Assembly: GCA_018667855.1 (NCBI GenBank)
Contig: JABIRL010000195.1
Span: 1 to 52,209 of the forward strand
Reading direction: 5' to 3'
Length of the DNA stretch: 52,209 nucleotides
Origin: Rhodospirillaceae bacterium
GTDB taxonomy: Bacteria > Pseudomonadota > Alphaproteobacteria > GCA-2731375
Shown here: one piece after another, positions 24,540 through 32,711 of the stretch
How the letters are laid out: each line of letters starts with the position of its first letter
How positions within the stretch are numbered: the first letter of the stretch is position 1
Made by a program: the position numbers and the translations under genes
Notes under the pieces: model-generated
What the model was told of the DNA's origin: nothing
The model's database searches: none
The model's input: the letters and a program-made list of their open reading frames with translations, nothing else

Positions 24540-25495
24540 TCCTCAAAATGTCGCCGCGCCATGTCAATCACCCGACCTTGAGTTTCCCGCCAGGCATCAT
24601 GGGTAGAGCCCGCGATATGGGGCGTCAGCAGTACGTTGTCGTGGTTTTGCGCGTGGCGCACCAGGGGATGTTCGCCGGCCTTGAAATCCAGGTCGAATTC
24701 GCCGTCCAGCACATCCGCGCCATATCCCGCGATCCGGCCGTCCCGAAGCGCCGTCAGCAGGGCCGCTTCATCAACCAGTTCAGCCCGCGCCGTGTTGATG
24801 AACAGACTGCCGGGCTTAAACTGTCCGATCACATGGGCATTGATCATGTTTTGGGTTTCGGGCAGCGCGGGAACGTGCAGGCTGATGACATCGGCCCAGG
24901 CGACCAGATCAACAAGGTTATCTACCCGTTCTGTCGTCCCGTCCGAAGCGACGAACGGATCGTGGTAGCGCACCGACATATCGAACGCCGCGCCATAACG
25001 CGCCACGCGCCGGCCCAAGCGGCCATAACCGATGATACCCAATTTCAGCCGCGACAACATCGCGGGCGCGCCCCAGTCAAAGCGGTTCCAATGGCCGGAC
25101 TTGATATGATCAAAGCACCACGGCGTGCGCCGCAGCAACGCCAGCAGCAAACCCCAGGTATGCTCCGCCGTGGGTGTGATGGTGTCCAAAAAGGCTTGTT
25201 CGTCTTTCAACGAAAACACGGCGATATTTCGCGCCGCCGCCGCCGCCATGTCGATATGGGGCACGCCGGTCGTGTTCGTCACGATGGCATTGAGATTCGG
25301 ACATCGGTCCATCTTTTCGGATCCGAAATAAAACCCCAGGGGCGCGCAGCAGGCCTGAATATCGGCAAGAATATCATCCGTGTCCTGATCCGGATTGTCC
25401 AACGCCCGCACGTCGAAGGCATCCGCCGCCAGGGCCTGGTTCTCCGGCTGCCAGTTCAGTAAGCGGTAGTAAAGCAGCGCCGGCTTAACCATCAA
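24527..25495 (-). CDS. D-isomer-specific 2-hydroxyacid dehydrogenase
   Basis: NAD-dependent dehydrogenase of 322 residues, of the SerA/phosphoglycerate-dehydrogenase type. The Rossmann loop is LGIIGYGRLGRRVARYG, followed by WADVISLHVPALPETQNMI, FINTARAELVDEAALLTAL with the catalytic Arg region, and TPHIAGSTHDAWRET with the catalytic His. It overlaps neuC by 4 nt (ATGA) and neuA by 13 nt, so it is clearly part of the nonulosonic acid operon. Such a gene is not part of the standard NeuBCA pathway; it may supply or trim a 2-hydroxyacyl or 2-keto substrate for this sugar. Confidence 0.87.
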   Translation of the reverse strand: MMVKPALLYYRLLNWQPENQALAADAFDVRALDNPDQDTDDILADIQACCAPLGFYFGSEKMDRCPNLNAIVTNTTGVPHIDMAAAAARNIAVFSLKDEQAFLDTITPTAEHTWGLLLALLRRTPWCFDHIKSGHWNRFDWGAPAMLSRLKLGIIGYGRLGRRVARYGAAFDMSVRYHDPFVASDGTTERVDNLVDLVAWADVISLHVPALPETQNMINAHVIGQFKPGSLFINTARAELVDEAALLTALRDGRIAGYGADVLDGEFDLDFKAGEHPLVRHAQNHDNVLLTPHIAGSTHDAWRETQGRVIDMARRHFEDWKP

Positions 25496-26640
25496 TAGCT
25501 CATGCGTTTGTTCAACAGACGTTCGTCCACTTCCAGCCCGGCGAGCGTGTCGGTAATATGGCGATAGGCGGTACCATCGCCAAAGGGCGGCGGCGTACGG
25601 GCCATTGCGGCGGCAAAACCATCATCATACAGGGCCTTTTGAATAGCGACGGCGACCGCATTTCCATCGTAGGGCACGTCGATCACATTGGCGGCCCGCT
25701 CACGGCCAATTTGCCGGTCGCCCACATTGACAGCGCCAAGGGCGAAATATGGCGCTTCGATCAACCCAGCGGAGGAATTGCCGACCAGACAGGCCGCGAT
25801 CTTTTGCAGACCGATAAAATCCGGGGCGGGGATGTTCTGATGCACCGATATGCCGGGCCCGCCACGGGCTGCTTCCAGGCCGTCGATGATGCCTTCATAA
25901 CCCTGATCGGAGCAGGGATAGACCAGCATGGTGCGCAGACCGGCCTTGGCCACGCCGGCCAGGGTGGCGTCGATCTGGGCGCGGGAGGCCTGCGGCACGG
26001 TCGAGTCCGAATGTTGCAACAACAGCACGAACGGTTCATCAGGCGGAAGTTCGTAGCGTTGACGCAATTCATCTTCGGCCGTGGCCGTACCCAGCAGGAT
26101 CTGGTCGATATGGGTATCGCCCGCCACATGAATGCGCCAGGGCTCCTCGCCCATGCGATGGATACGTTCGGCGGATTGTTCGGTGGAGGGAAAATGAATG
26201 TGTGACAGCTTGGTAATGGCGTGACGCACCGGCTCGTCCAAACTGCCCGACAGATCGCCGCCCTGCACGTGGGCGATGGCGATGCGCATATTGTGGGCCG
26301 CGATACAGGCGGCAAAGACTTCACCCCGGTCGCCGATCACCAACAACGCATCCGGTTTCAGATCAGCCAGCACATCGACCGAACGTTGCAGGCAAAGGCC
26401 CACCGCGCGGGCGCGTTCTTCGTTGCTGTCGCCGGCCTGTTCCATGTCGATGGCGGCGGCGACGGGGAATTGTCCCTCGACTTCCCGGATGGTACGGCCA
26501 AATTTGTCATAGAGATGCTGATCCGTGACCACCAGGGCCAGCTCCAGATCATCATGATCCTGGATCGCCCGCATGGTCGGGGTCAGGGCGCCGAAGCCGC
26601 CGCGCTTGCCGGACCAGACACAGATTTTTTTCGCGCTCAT
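25492..26640 (-). CDS. neuC: UDP-N-acetylglucosamine 2-epimerase (hydrolysing), NeuC-like
   Basis: Converts UDP-GlcNAc, or a di-N-acetylated analogue, to the free ManNAc-type sugar and UDP. The 382-residue protein begins KKICVWSGKRGGFGALTPTM (family: the RGDxGxxxP-like start), with VIGDRGEVFAACIAA, VQGGDLSGSLDEPVRHAITK (the HxxGG-like loop), VAGDTHIDQ and VGNSSAGLIEAPYFALGAVN, all diagnostic. It overlaps neuB and the dehydrogenase gene by 4 nt each. Neu5Ac (NeuC) and legionaminic acid (LegG) versions are not separable by eye. Confidence 0.87.
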   Translation of the reverse strand: MSAKKICVWSGKRGGFGALTPTMRAIQDHDDLELALVVTDQHLYDKFGRTIREVEGQFPVAAAIDMEQAGDSNEERARAVGLCLQRSVDVLADLKPDALLVIGDRGEVFAACIAAHNMRIAIAHVQGGDLSGSLDEPVRHAITKLSHIHFPSTEQSAERIHRMGEEPWRIHVAGDTHIDQILLGTATAEDELRQRYELPPDEPFVLLLQHSDSTVPQASRAQIDATLAGVAKAGLRTMLVYPCSDQGYEGIIDGLEAARGGPGISVHQNIPAPDFIGLQKIAACLVGNSSAGLIEAPYFALGAVNVGDRQIGRERAANVIDVPYDGNAVAVAIQKALYDDGFAAAMARTPPPFGDGTAYRHITDTLAGLEVDERLLNKRMSY

Positions 26641-27668
26641 GCCAGATCGTCCATCTGCAACAGGGTATCCGCCGCCACCGCCCGCGCCAAAGTGCGGCCG
26701 ATCATCTGGTCGAGCTGATTGGCGGGGATACCCGTGCCCGGGCGCTTGGTAATCAGATCATCCGGCCCAAGGACGGTGTCCGCCGGCAGGTCACGGGTCG
26801 CGACCACGGACTTGGTCGCCCAGACCCGGCCCTCCTGCTCCACATCGGCAGCCTCTTTGCGGCCATGGCCCAGCATGGCCTCCAATCGACGGATGTCGGC
26901 GATCAGATTACCAAGATCTTCGGGGCCGGCGGAAACCTTCCAGTCCTGGGCATTGGGCACGTCACGCAGAATGGTGATGTGCTTCTCCACCACTTCCGCG
27001 CCGCGCGCCACCGCCGACAATATCGCCAAATGATCCTCGGTGTGATCGGAATAGCCCACGGGGCCGTCGAAGATTTCCGCCAGGCGGTCCATGGCCATCA
27101 GGTTGACCTGATCGCTGGGCGTCGGATAGGCGGTGATGCAATGCAACAGGGCAACCTGATCGCAGCCGCCCTTGGCGCAGGCGTCCAGCGCTTCTTCCAC
27201 GTCCCGTTCGTCATACATGCCGGTGGAGACCAACATGGGCCGGCCCAACTCGGCCAACCGGGTCAGAAAGCCGGGATTGCCGCGCTCGCCCGAGCCCACC
27301 TTGATGGCCGGGACATCCAGTTCCTCCAACCAGGGAATGCGACTTTCATTATGGGCCGTGGCCATGAACAGCAGGCCCCGTTCATCGCACAGCGTTTTCA
27401 GCTCCTTGAATTCCGGCAAGGACAAATTGCGTGGGCGCAGGCGGTCGCGCCATTCCATCAGTTCGGCGGCGATCAACTGATCCACATCAAATACTTGGGT
27501 CTTAAAGACATCCGCGCCAGCCTCGGCGGCCAATTCAACCAGCTGGATCGCCAGGTCCATATCGCCAAAATGGGCCACCCCGGCCTCGGCGATAAACAGG
27601 CACGGCGCACCGCCGCCGATTTGTCGGTCGCCTATGGCAAATTGATCCTGAAAGCCTGCTGATTGCAT
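26637..27668 (-). CDS. neuB: N-acetylneuraminate synthase-type enzyme with SAF domain
   Basis: Condenses phosphoenolpyruvate with a ManNAc-type sugar to form a nonulosonic acid. The 343-residue protein has the TIM barrel (CLFIAEAGVAHFGDMDLAIQ, AIKVGSGERGNPGFLTRLA, PMLVSTGM, VALLHCITAYPTPSDQVNL, GYSDHTEDHLAILSAVARGA with EKHIT) and a C-terminal antifreeze-like SAF domain (SVVATRDLPADTVLGPDDL). AAGGTGGC precedes the ATG. It is 26 nt downstream of a small membrane-protein gene. NeuB, LegI and PseI are similar; the assignment to a clade needs a tree. Confidence 0.88.
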   Translation of the reverse strand: MQSAGFQDQFAIGDRQIGGGAPCLFIAEAGVAHFGDMDLAIQLVELAAEAGADVFKTQVFDVDQLIAAELMEWRDRLRPRNLSLPEFKELKTLCDERGLLFMATAHNESRIPWLEELDVPAIKVGSGERGNPGFLTRLAELGRPMLVSTGMYDERDVEEALDACAKGGCDQVALLHCITAYPTPSDQVNLMAMDRLAEIFDGPVGYSDHTEDHLAILSAVARGAEVVEKHITILRDVPNAQDWKVSAGPEDLGNLIADIRRLEAMLGHGRKEAADVEQEGRVWATKSVVATRDLPADTVLGPDDLITKRPGTGIPANQLDQMIGRTLARAVAADTLLQMDDLA

Positions 27669-27694
27669 GCCACCTTGTACACCAGCAAGAATCG

Positions 27695-27856
27695 CTAGTC
27701 TTTACCCTTGATGTGTTTAATGGCCATGCCAAACAGGGCAACCATCACCATCACTGAAAAGAACGCACCGAAGGGATTCCAAAGTGGTATGACATCGGCG
27801 ACGTGACACCACCAGAACCACGTATATTTCAGAGCGTTCGTGCCTAATTCCAACAT
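27695..27856 (-). CDS. Small membrane protein (hypothetical)
   Basis: A 53-residue protein starting MLELGTNALKYTWFWWCHVA, very aromatic, with one membrane helix at about residues 28-46 (FGAFFSVMVMVALFGMAI) and a basic end KHIKGKD. A clear AAAGGA lies 7 nt before the ATG at 27856. It is the first gene of the leftward neuB-led array, 26 nt before neuB. I do not recognise its family. The good ribosome site and spacing make it a real gene rather than chance. Confidence 0.65.
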   Translation of the reverse strand: MLELGTNALKYTWFWWCHVADVIPLWNPFGAFFSVMVMVALFGMAIKHIKGKD

Positions 27857-27948
27857 CGAACAGTCCTTTCGTGCTGATAGAAGATGGGTAGGATGGGACG
27901 GAACAGAAGTGATGGGGCTCACAGCCGGGCCTCAAGAAAGGTGATCCC

Positions 27949-29118
27949 ATGGCCGAAGATATTGGCGCCTATATCAAGCACGACGCGGTTGACCTGGCGC
28001 CGACCGGCGAGGGCGCGCTGTCCGGCCTCCAATTTGCCGCCAAGGATCTCTACGACATCGCCGGCCATGTCACGGGCGCCGGCAGCCCGGACTGGCTGGC
28101 CAGTCACGGCCCGGCAACGGCCACGGCCTCGTCGGTAAGCAAGCTATTGGCGGCGGGCGCCCATTTGGTGGCCAAGGCGCAAACGGATGAAATGGCCTTT
28201 TCCATCACCGGGCAGAACGCTCATTACGGCACACCCGTCAATGTCAACGCGCCGGGACGGATCCCCGGTGGTTCGTCATCGGGCTCGGCGGCGGCGGTGG
28301 CGGCGGGCCTGGTGGATTTCGCCCTGGGTTCGGATACCGGCGGCTCAGTCCGCATGCCGGCCGGGTTTTGCGGCATTCACGGCATCCGCACGACGCAAGA
28401 CCGCATTCCCGTCGACGGCGTGCATCCCTTGGCGCCATGTTTCGACACCATTGGCTGGTTCACCCGAAGCGGCGCCATGATGCAGGAAATTGGCCGGGTG
28501 CTATTGCCTGACTTCAACGAAGCCGCCAGGCCCGCTGGTTTGCTGGTGGCGCGGGATTGCTTTGCCTTGTTGGAAGATGGACCGACAGCTGCATTAGCGG
28601 CGGCGGTTAACCTGGTCGCCGCGCATTTCGAGACGCGGCGGGATGTGCTGGTCAGCGAAGCCGGGCCGGACAAGTGGATGCCCCATTTTCGCACCCTGCA
28701 AATGGCCGATATCTGGCGCAGTCACGGCGCCTGGATAGAGCAGACGAAACCCAGTTTTGGTCCCGGCGTGGCCGACCGCTTTGCCACGTGCGCCACCATC
28801 ACGGCCGAGGCGGAGGCGGCAAGCGACCAGATGCGCGATGCGGTTCGGCAACGCATGGTCGCGCTGCTGGCCGGTGGTGATATCCTGTGCCTGCCGACCG
28901 CCCCCGGCATCGCGCCCCTGCGCGAGACGCCGGAGACAGCCCTGGATGACTTCCGCTGGCGCAGCATGGGCCTGACCTGCATCGCCGGTCTGTCCGGTTG
29001 CCCCCAGGTCAACCTGCCCCTGACCGAACTAGACAATTGCCCCCTGGGCCTGTCACTGATGGCGGCACCGGGCCATGACGAGGCCCTGTTGGCTTTGGCG
29101 GCGGCGATTGCACCTTAG
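27949..29118 (+). CDS. Amidase-signature family hydrolase
   Basis: Hydrolyses a carboxamide or ester. The 389-residue protein has the Ser-cis-Ser-Lys triad at the usual spacing: Lys32 in FAAKDLYD, cis-Ser109 in PGGSSSGSAAAVAAG and nucleophile Ser133 in GSDTGGSVRMPAG. It is shorter than most amidases (about 450-500) because of a compact C-terminal half. AAAGGTGA stands 5 nt before the ATG. Divergent from the neuB array. Substrate unknown; relatives include AtzF/TrzF-type and indoleacetamide hydrolases. The stop lies in a 12-bp tandem duplication. Confidence 0.9.
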   Translation: MAEDIGAYIKHDAVDLAPTGEGALSGLQFAAKDLYDIAGHVTGAGSPDWLASHGPATATASSVSKLLAAGAHLVAKAQTDEMAFSITGQNAHYGTPVNVNAPGRIPGGSSSGSAAAVAAGLVDFALGSDTGGSVRMPAGFCGIHGIRTTQDRIPVDGVHPLAPCFDTIGWFTRSGAMMQEIGRVLLPDFNEAARPAGLLVARDCFALLEDGPTAALAAAVNLVAAHFETRRDVLVSEAGPDKWMPHFRTLQMADIWRSHGAWIEQTKPSFGPGVADRFATCATITAEAEAASDQMRDAVRQRMVALLAGGDILCLPTAPGIAPLRETPETALDDFRWRSMGLTCIAGLSGCPQVNLPLTELDNCPLGLSLMAAPGHDEALLALAAAIAP

Positions 29119-29129
29119 ATTGCACCTTA
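29106..29129. repeat. Perfect 12-bp tandem duplication at the amidase stop
   Basis: GATTGCACCTTA is repeated exactly at 29106-29117 and 29118-29129. The amidase stop TAG (29116-29118) spans the junction, so the second unit is untranslated. Typical of a slippage event. Confidence 0.8.
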
Positions 29130-29154
29130 GGCCAAATTTACTTAATACATATTC

Positions 29155-30483
29155 ATGGCGCTAACAGACGGCATCGCACCTCCCGAACTGACCCGCCCGG
29201 CCATGGGCCAGGTGCGGGTGCGGACCTTGTTGGCGATCCGATGGCTGGCCATTGCCGGCCAGGTCGCCGCACTGCTGGTGGTTGATGTTTTTCTGGATTT
29301 TGAATTGCCCATGCTGCCGGCCATGGCGGCCATCGCCGCCTCCGCCGTCGTCAATTTCTGGATCATCGCCCGGTATCGTTTGAACGACTGGCATCATGAC
29401 CGGGCCGCGGCGATCTATCTGGCATTCGATATCGTGCAACTCGCGGTCTTGCTGTATTTGACCGGCGGCCTGGACAATCCTTTCGCCCTGCTGTTCCTGG
29501 TGCCGGTCACCATCTCGGCCACCATCCTCAGTCTGCGCAGTGCCGTCTATCTCGGTCTGTTGGCGTTCATCTGCGTCTCTCTGTTGGCGGTGTTTCATCT
29601 GCCGCTGCCCTGGCCGGAGCCAGGGTTTCGCCTGCCGCCGTTGTATGACGCGGCGATCTGGATTTCCCTGGTGGTGGGCACGACCTTGTTAATGTTTTAC
29701 GCTTGGCGGGTGGCGGAGGAATCCCGCCGCATGTCGGATGCCTTGGCGGCGACCCAGGCGACCTTGTCCAAGGAGCAGGAAATGTCAGCCTTGGGCGGAC
29801 TGGCGGCGGCGGCGGCCCATGAACTGGGCACGCCGCTTGGCACCATCGCGCTGATCACGAAGGAACTGCTGCATGATCAGCCGCCGGATGGGGAAACCCA
29901 CGCCGATCTGGAAGTCCTGAACGGCGAGGTTGCGCGCTGCCGGGATATTCTGGCCAGCCTGGCCCGCAACCCCTCGGCCGGCACCGACCCAGCCGTTTCG
30001 CGCATGGCGTTTGATGCCCTGATCAGCGATGCCGCGGATCTATATGGTGATGATGAAACGGAGATGCGGGTGACGGCAAAGGCCACAACCGTGGCGCCCC
30101 TGGTGCGCCGCAGCCCGGAAATAATCCAGGGTCTGGGCAATCTGATCGAAAACGCCGCTGAATTCTCCGCCAATCGTGTCGATTTGGAATTCACCTGGGA
30201 CGAGACCCTGGTGGAGCTTTCGATCGCCGATGACGGGCCTGGGTTCCCGCCCAATATCCTCGGCATATTGGGCGACCCCTATATTTCCACCCGGCCGGGA
30301 TCCGGGCGCATGGGACTGGGTGTATTCATTTCCAAGACCCTGCTGGAGCGCACCGGCGGCAGTCTGCATTTTTTCAACCACAAGCAAGGGCAGGGCGCAA
30401 CGGTTGTCATTCGCTGGCCAAGGCACATAATAGAACTGACGGAAGATCAACCCATGGGGAGCACAAAACATGACGGCGGATAA
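29155..30483 (+). CDS. actS: Redox-sensing histidine kinase, RegB/PrrB/ActS type
   Basis: Membrane sensor (six helices, about 1-185) that in relatives controls respiration, photosynthesis and carbon or nitrogen metabolism by redox state. The quinone-linked motif is seen as YLTGGLDNPF (104-110), the H-box as AAAAAHELGTPLGTI (His222), and Cys262 in RCRDILASL sits where the RegB redox-active Cys lies. The ATPase domain has NLIENAAEFSANRV, IADDGPGFPP and RMGLGVFISK. No strong ribosome site precedes the ATG. It overlaps the regulator gene by 14 nt. Confidence 0.9.
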   Translation: MALTDGIAPPELTRPAMGQVRVRTLLAIRWLAIAGQVAALLVVDVFLDFELPMLPAMAAIAASAVVNFWIIARYRLNDWHHDRAAAIYLAFDIVQLAVLLYLTGGLDNPFALLFLVPVTISATILSLRSAVYLGLLAFICVSLLAVFHLPLPWPEPGFRLPPLYDAAIWISLVVGTTLLMFYAWRVAEESRRMSDALAATQATLSKEQEMSALGGLAAAAAHELGTPLGTIALITKELLHDQPPDGETHADLEVLNGEVARCRDILASLARNPSAGTDPAVSRMAFDALISDAADLYGDDETEMRVTAKATTVAPLVRRSPEIIQGLGNLIENAAEFSANRVDLEFTWDETLVELSIADDGPGFPPNILGILGDPYISTRPGSGRMGLGVFISKTLLERTGGSLHFFNHKQGQGATVVIRWPRHIIELTEDQPMGSTKHDGG

Positions 30484-31027
30484 CACGGGCGGCGCCGAAA
30501 CAACGCGGTCTCTTCTGTTGGTTGATGATGACAAGGTCTGGCTGCAGCGTCTGGCCACGGCCATGAGCCGGCGCGACTTCGAGGTAACCACGGCGGCTTC
30601 GGTGGAAGAGGCTATCGACCAGGCCCGAAAAATTGCCCCCGACTTCGCGGTGGTCGATCTGCGCCTGGATGACGGCAGCGGCCTGGACGTGGTGACCGCT
30701 CTGCGGGATGTACGGCCAGACGGCCGCATCGTCATGCTGACCGGCTATGGCAACATCGCCACGGCAGTGGCGGCGGTGAAGTTGGGCGCGGTGGACTATC
30801 TTTCCAAGCCGGCGGACGCCGACGCGATCGAGGCCGCCTTGCTGGCCCCGGAGGGTGAAAACCCGGACCCACCCGAGCGGCCCATGTCCGCCGACCGGGT
30901 GCGGTGGGAGCATATTCAACGAGTCTATGAATTGTGCGACCGCAATGTCTCCGAAACCGCGCGGCGCCTGAACATGCACCGGCGCACGCTGCAGCGCATC
31001 CTGGCCAAGCACTCCCCCCGGGAGTAG
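30470..31027 (+). CDS. actR: Response regulator, RegA/PrrA/ActR type
   Basis: Partner of the ActS-like kinase, 185 residues. Receiver domain with LLLVDDD, phospho-acceptor Asp63 in FAVVDLRLDDGSG, and YLSKPADAD; then a Pro-rich linker and a Fis-type helix-turn-helix (about 160-178, ETARRLNMHRRTLQRIL), which is the RegA family hallmark. GGGGAG precedes the ATG at 30470 inside the end of the kinase gene, indicating translational coupling. Expected targets are respiratory and redox genes elsewhere. Confidence 0.92.
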   Translation: MTADNTGGAETTRSLLLVDDDKVWLQRLATAMSRRDFEVTTAASVEEAIDQARKIAPDFAVVDLRLDDGSGLDVVTALRDVRPDGRIVMLTGYGNIATAVAAVKLGAVDYLSKPADADAIEAALLAPEGENPDPPERPMSADRVRWEHIQRVYELCDRNVSETARRLNMHRRTLQRILAKHSPRE

Positions 31028-31037
31028 GTGAATATAA

Positions 31038-32570
31038 ATGTCGGAAAAAAACAGGCGGGTTGCCCTATGCGGCGTGATGCTGGAAAGCAACGCGTTTTCA
31101 CCCATCGCGAAAGAAGCTGATTTTCGCAACGCGCTGTATGTTACCGGCGCCGACATCGTGGTGGAGGCGCGCAAATCCGTCTCTACGGTGCCGCGCGAAA
31201 TGGCTGCTTTTGTCCAGACCATGGACGCCACCGGCCCCTGGACGCCGGTGCCCCTGCTGTTGACCAACTGCCCGCCTTGGGGGCCGGTGAACGGTGAATT
31301 CTTTACGGCCTGCGTGGCGCAAATCATCGCCGGTCTGGAAGCCGCCGGTCCGTTGGACGGCGTCTATATTGCCAATCACGGAGCCATGGTGGCGACCGAC
31401 GATGGTGATCCGGACGGCACCTTGATGACGGCGATCCGGGACGCGGTGGGCGGCGATGTCGCGGTGATCGCCACCTTGGATCTGCATGCCAATATTTCCG
31501 GCGCCATGGCGGCGGCGACCGACGCCATTATCGGCTATCAGACCAACCCTCATGTGGATCAGGTTCAGCGCGGCGAGGAAGCGGCGTTGCTGATGCGCCA
31601 GATGTTCGCCGGCATGCGCCCGATCCAGAACTTCATCCGGCTGCCCCTGGTGCCGCCCTCCACCACATTGCTGACGGCGGCGGGCCCCTATGGTGAATTG
31701 ATCGACTACGGCCAACGCCGCGCCCGGGAGGAAGCGGGCGAGATCGTCAATGTCTCGGTGTTTGGCAATTTCGCCTTTTCCGACTGCGCCAAGAACGGCC
31801 TGTCCATCGTTGTCACCGCCCGCACCGACGTGGACAAGGCGGCCGGGCTGGCCAACGAAATCGCCACCCGGGCCTGGAACAACCGCGCCGCCTTCAGCCG
31901 GGAACTGACCTCCATCGACGAAGCGGTGACGCTGGCAAATCGTAACGAGGGGACGCCGATCATATTTTCCGATGCCGGCGACAATCCCGGCGGCGGCGGC
32001 GAGGGACGCACCACCTGGCTGCTGGCGGCGTTGGTCGCCGGCGGCGCCAAGGGCGTCTATTACGGCGCCTTCTTTGATCAGGAGCTGGCACTAGAGGCGC
32101 ACGCGCTGGGTGAAGGCGCCACCTTCGATGCGGTATTCAACCGTACCGGCGATACGGAGTTTTCCAAGCGTTTCGAGTGCAAGGCGGAAGTCCTGAAACT
32201 GCATGACGGCGATATGGTCGGGCGCCTGGGTATCTACAAGGACCGCCGGCTGAAACTAGGCCCGTGCGCGGCCCTGCAAATAGGCGGTGAAGACGGCATC
32301 ACGGTCGTCGTCATCTCGGCCCGCCATCAGGCCGCCGACCCGATGTTTTTCGAAATGTTCGGCCTGGATATCGCCCAGGCACGAACGGTCTGCGTCAAAT
32401 CACGGGGCCACTTCCGGGCCGGTTTCATTCCCTGGTTTCCACCCGAACATGTCTACGAGGTGGACACCGCCGGTCTGACATCGCCGGTGCTTAGCCGCTT
32501 CCAATGGCGGAACCTGCCGCGTCCCGTCTATCCCATGGATCCGGACACGGACTGGACGCCGCCGGGTTGA
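31038..32570 (+). CDS. M81-family metallopeptidase (MlrC homologue) 1
   Basis: Zinc hydrolase of the MlrC/DUF1485 family, 510 residues. Family features are the start RVALCGVMLESNAFSPIAKE, YIANHGAMVATDDGDPDG, ATLDLHANISGAM, NPHVDQVQRGEEAALLM (metal-binding Asp/His region), IFSDAGDNPGGGGEGRTTW, and the C-terminal SRGHFRAGFIPWF. MlrC opens linearised microcystin fragments in one bacterium, but most homologues have unknown substrates. GGAGTAGGTG precedes the ATG. It follows actR by 10 nt. A distinct paralogue is at 49868-51364. Confidence 0.88.
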   Translation: MSEKNRRVALCGVMLESNAFSPIAKEADFRNALYVTGADIVVEARKSVSTVPREMAAFVQTMDATGPWTPVPLLLTNCPPWGPVNGEFFTACVAQIIAGLEAAGPLDGVYIANHGAMVATDDGDPDGTLMTAIRDAVGGDVAVIATLDLHANISGAMAAATDAIIGYQTNPHVDQVQRGEEAALLMRQMFAGMRPIQNFIRLPLVPPSTTLLTAAGPYGELIDYGQRRAREEAGEIVNVSVFGNFAFSDCAKNGLSIVVTARTDVDKAAGLANEIATRAWNNRAAFSRELTSIDEAVTLANRNEGTPIIFSDAGDNPGGGGEGRTTWLLAALVAGGAKGVYYGAFFDQELALEAHALGEGATFDAVFNRTGDTEFSKRFECKAEVLKLHDGDMVGRLGIYKDRRLKLGPCAALQIGGEDGITVVVISARHQAADPMFFEMFGLDIAQARTVCVKSRGHFRAGFIPWFPPEHVYEVDTAGLTSPVLSRFQWRNLPRPVYPMDPDTDWTPPG

Positions 32571-32643
32571 AATAGCCACTATCCGGCACTTTGACTCATA
32601 TCAACGAAGACCGCGCGCCGTTGCGCCATAATTCCTCACGCTT

Positions 32644-32674
32644 GGCCCGCCGCCCAAACGGACGGTGGGCCTTT
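32644..32674 (+). terminator. Hairpin between M81 gene 1 and the ior-kor operon
   Basis: GGCCCGCCG (32644-32652) and CGGTGGGCC (32663-32671) pair over 9 bp, with one G-U position, around a 10-nt loop. Only TTT follows. It could end the actSR-M81 transcript or act in the leader of the operon. Confidence 0.5.
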
Positions 32675-32711
32675 GATTGCAATTCAAGAGCATCGTCGCG
32701 GGAATGGATTC

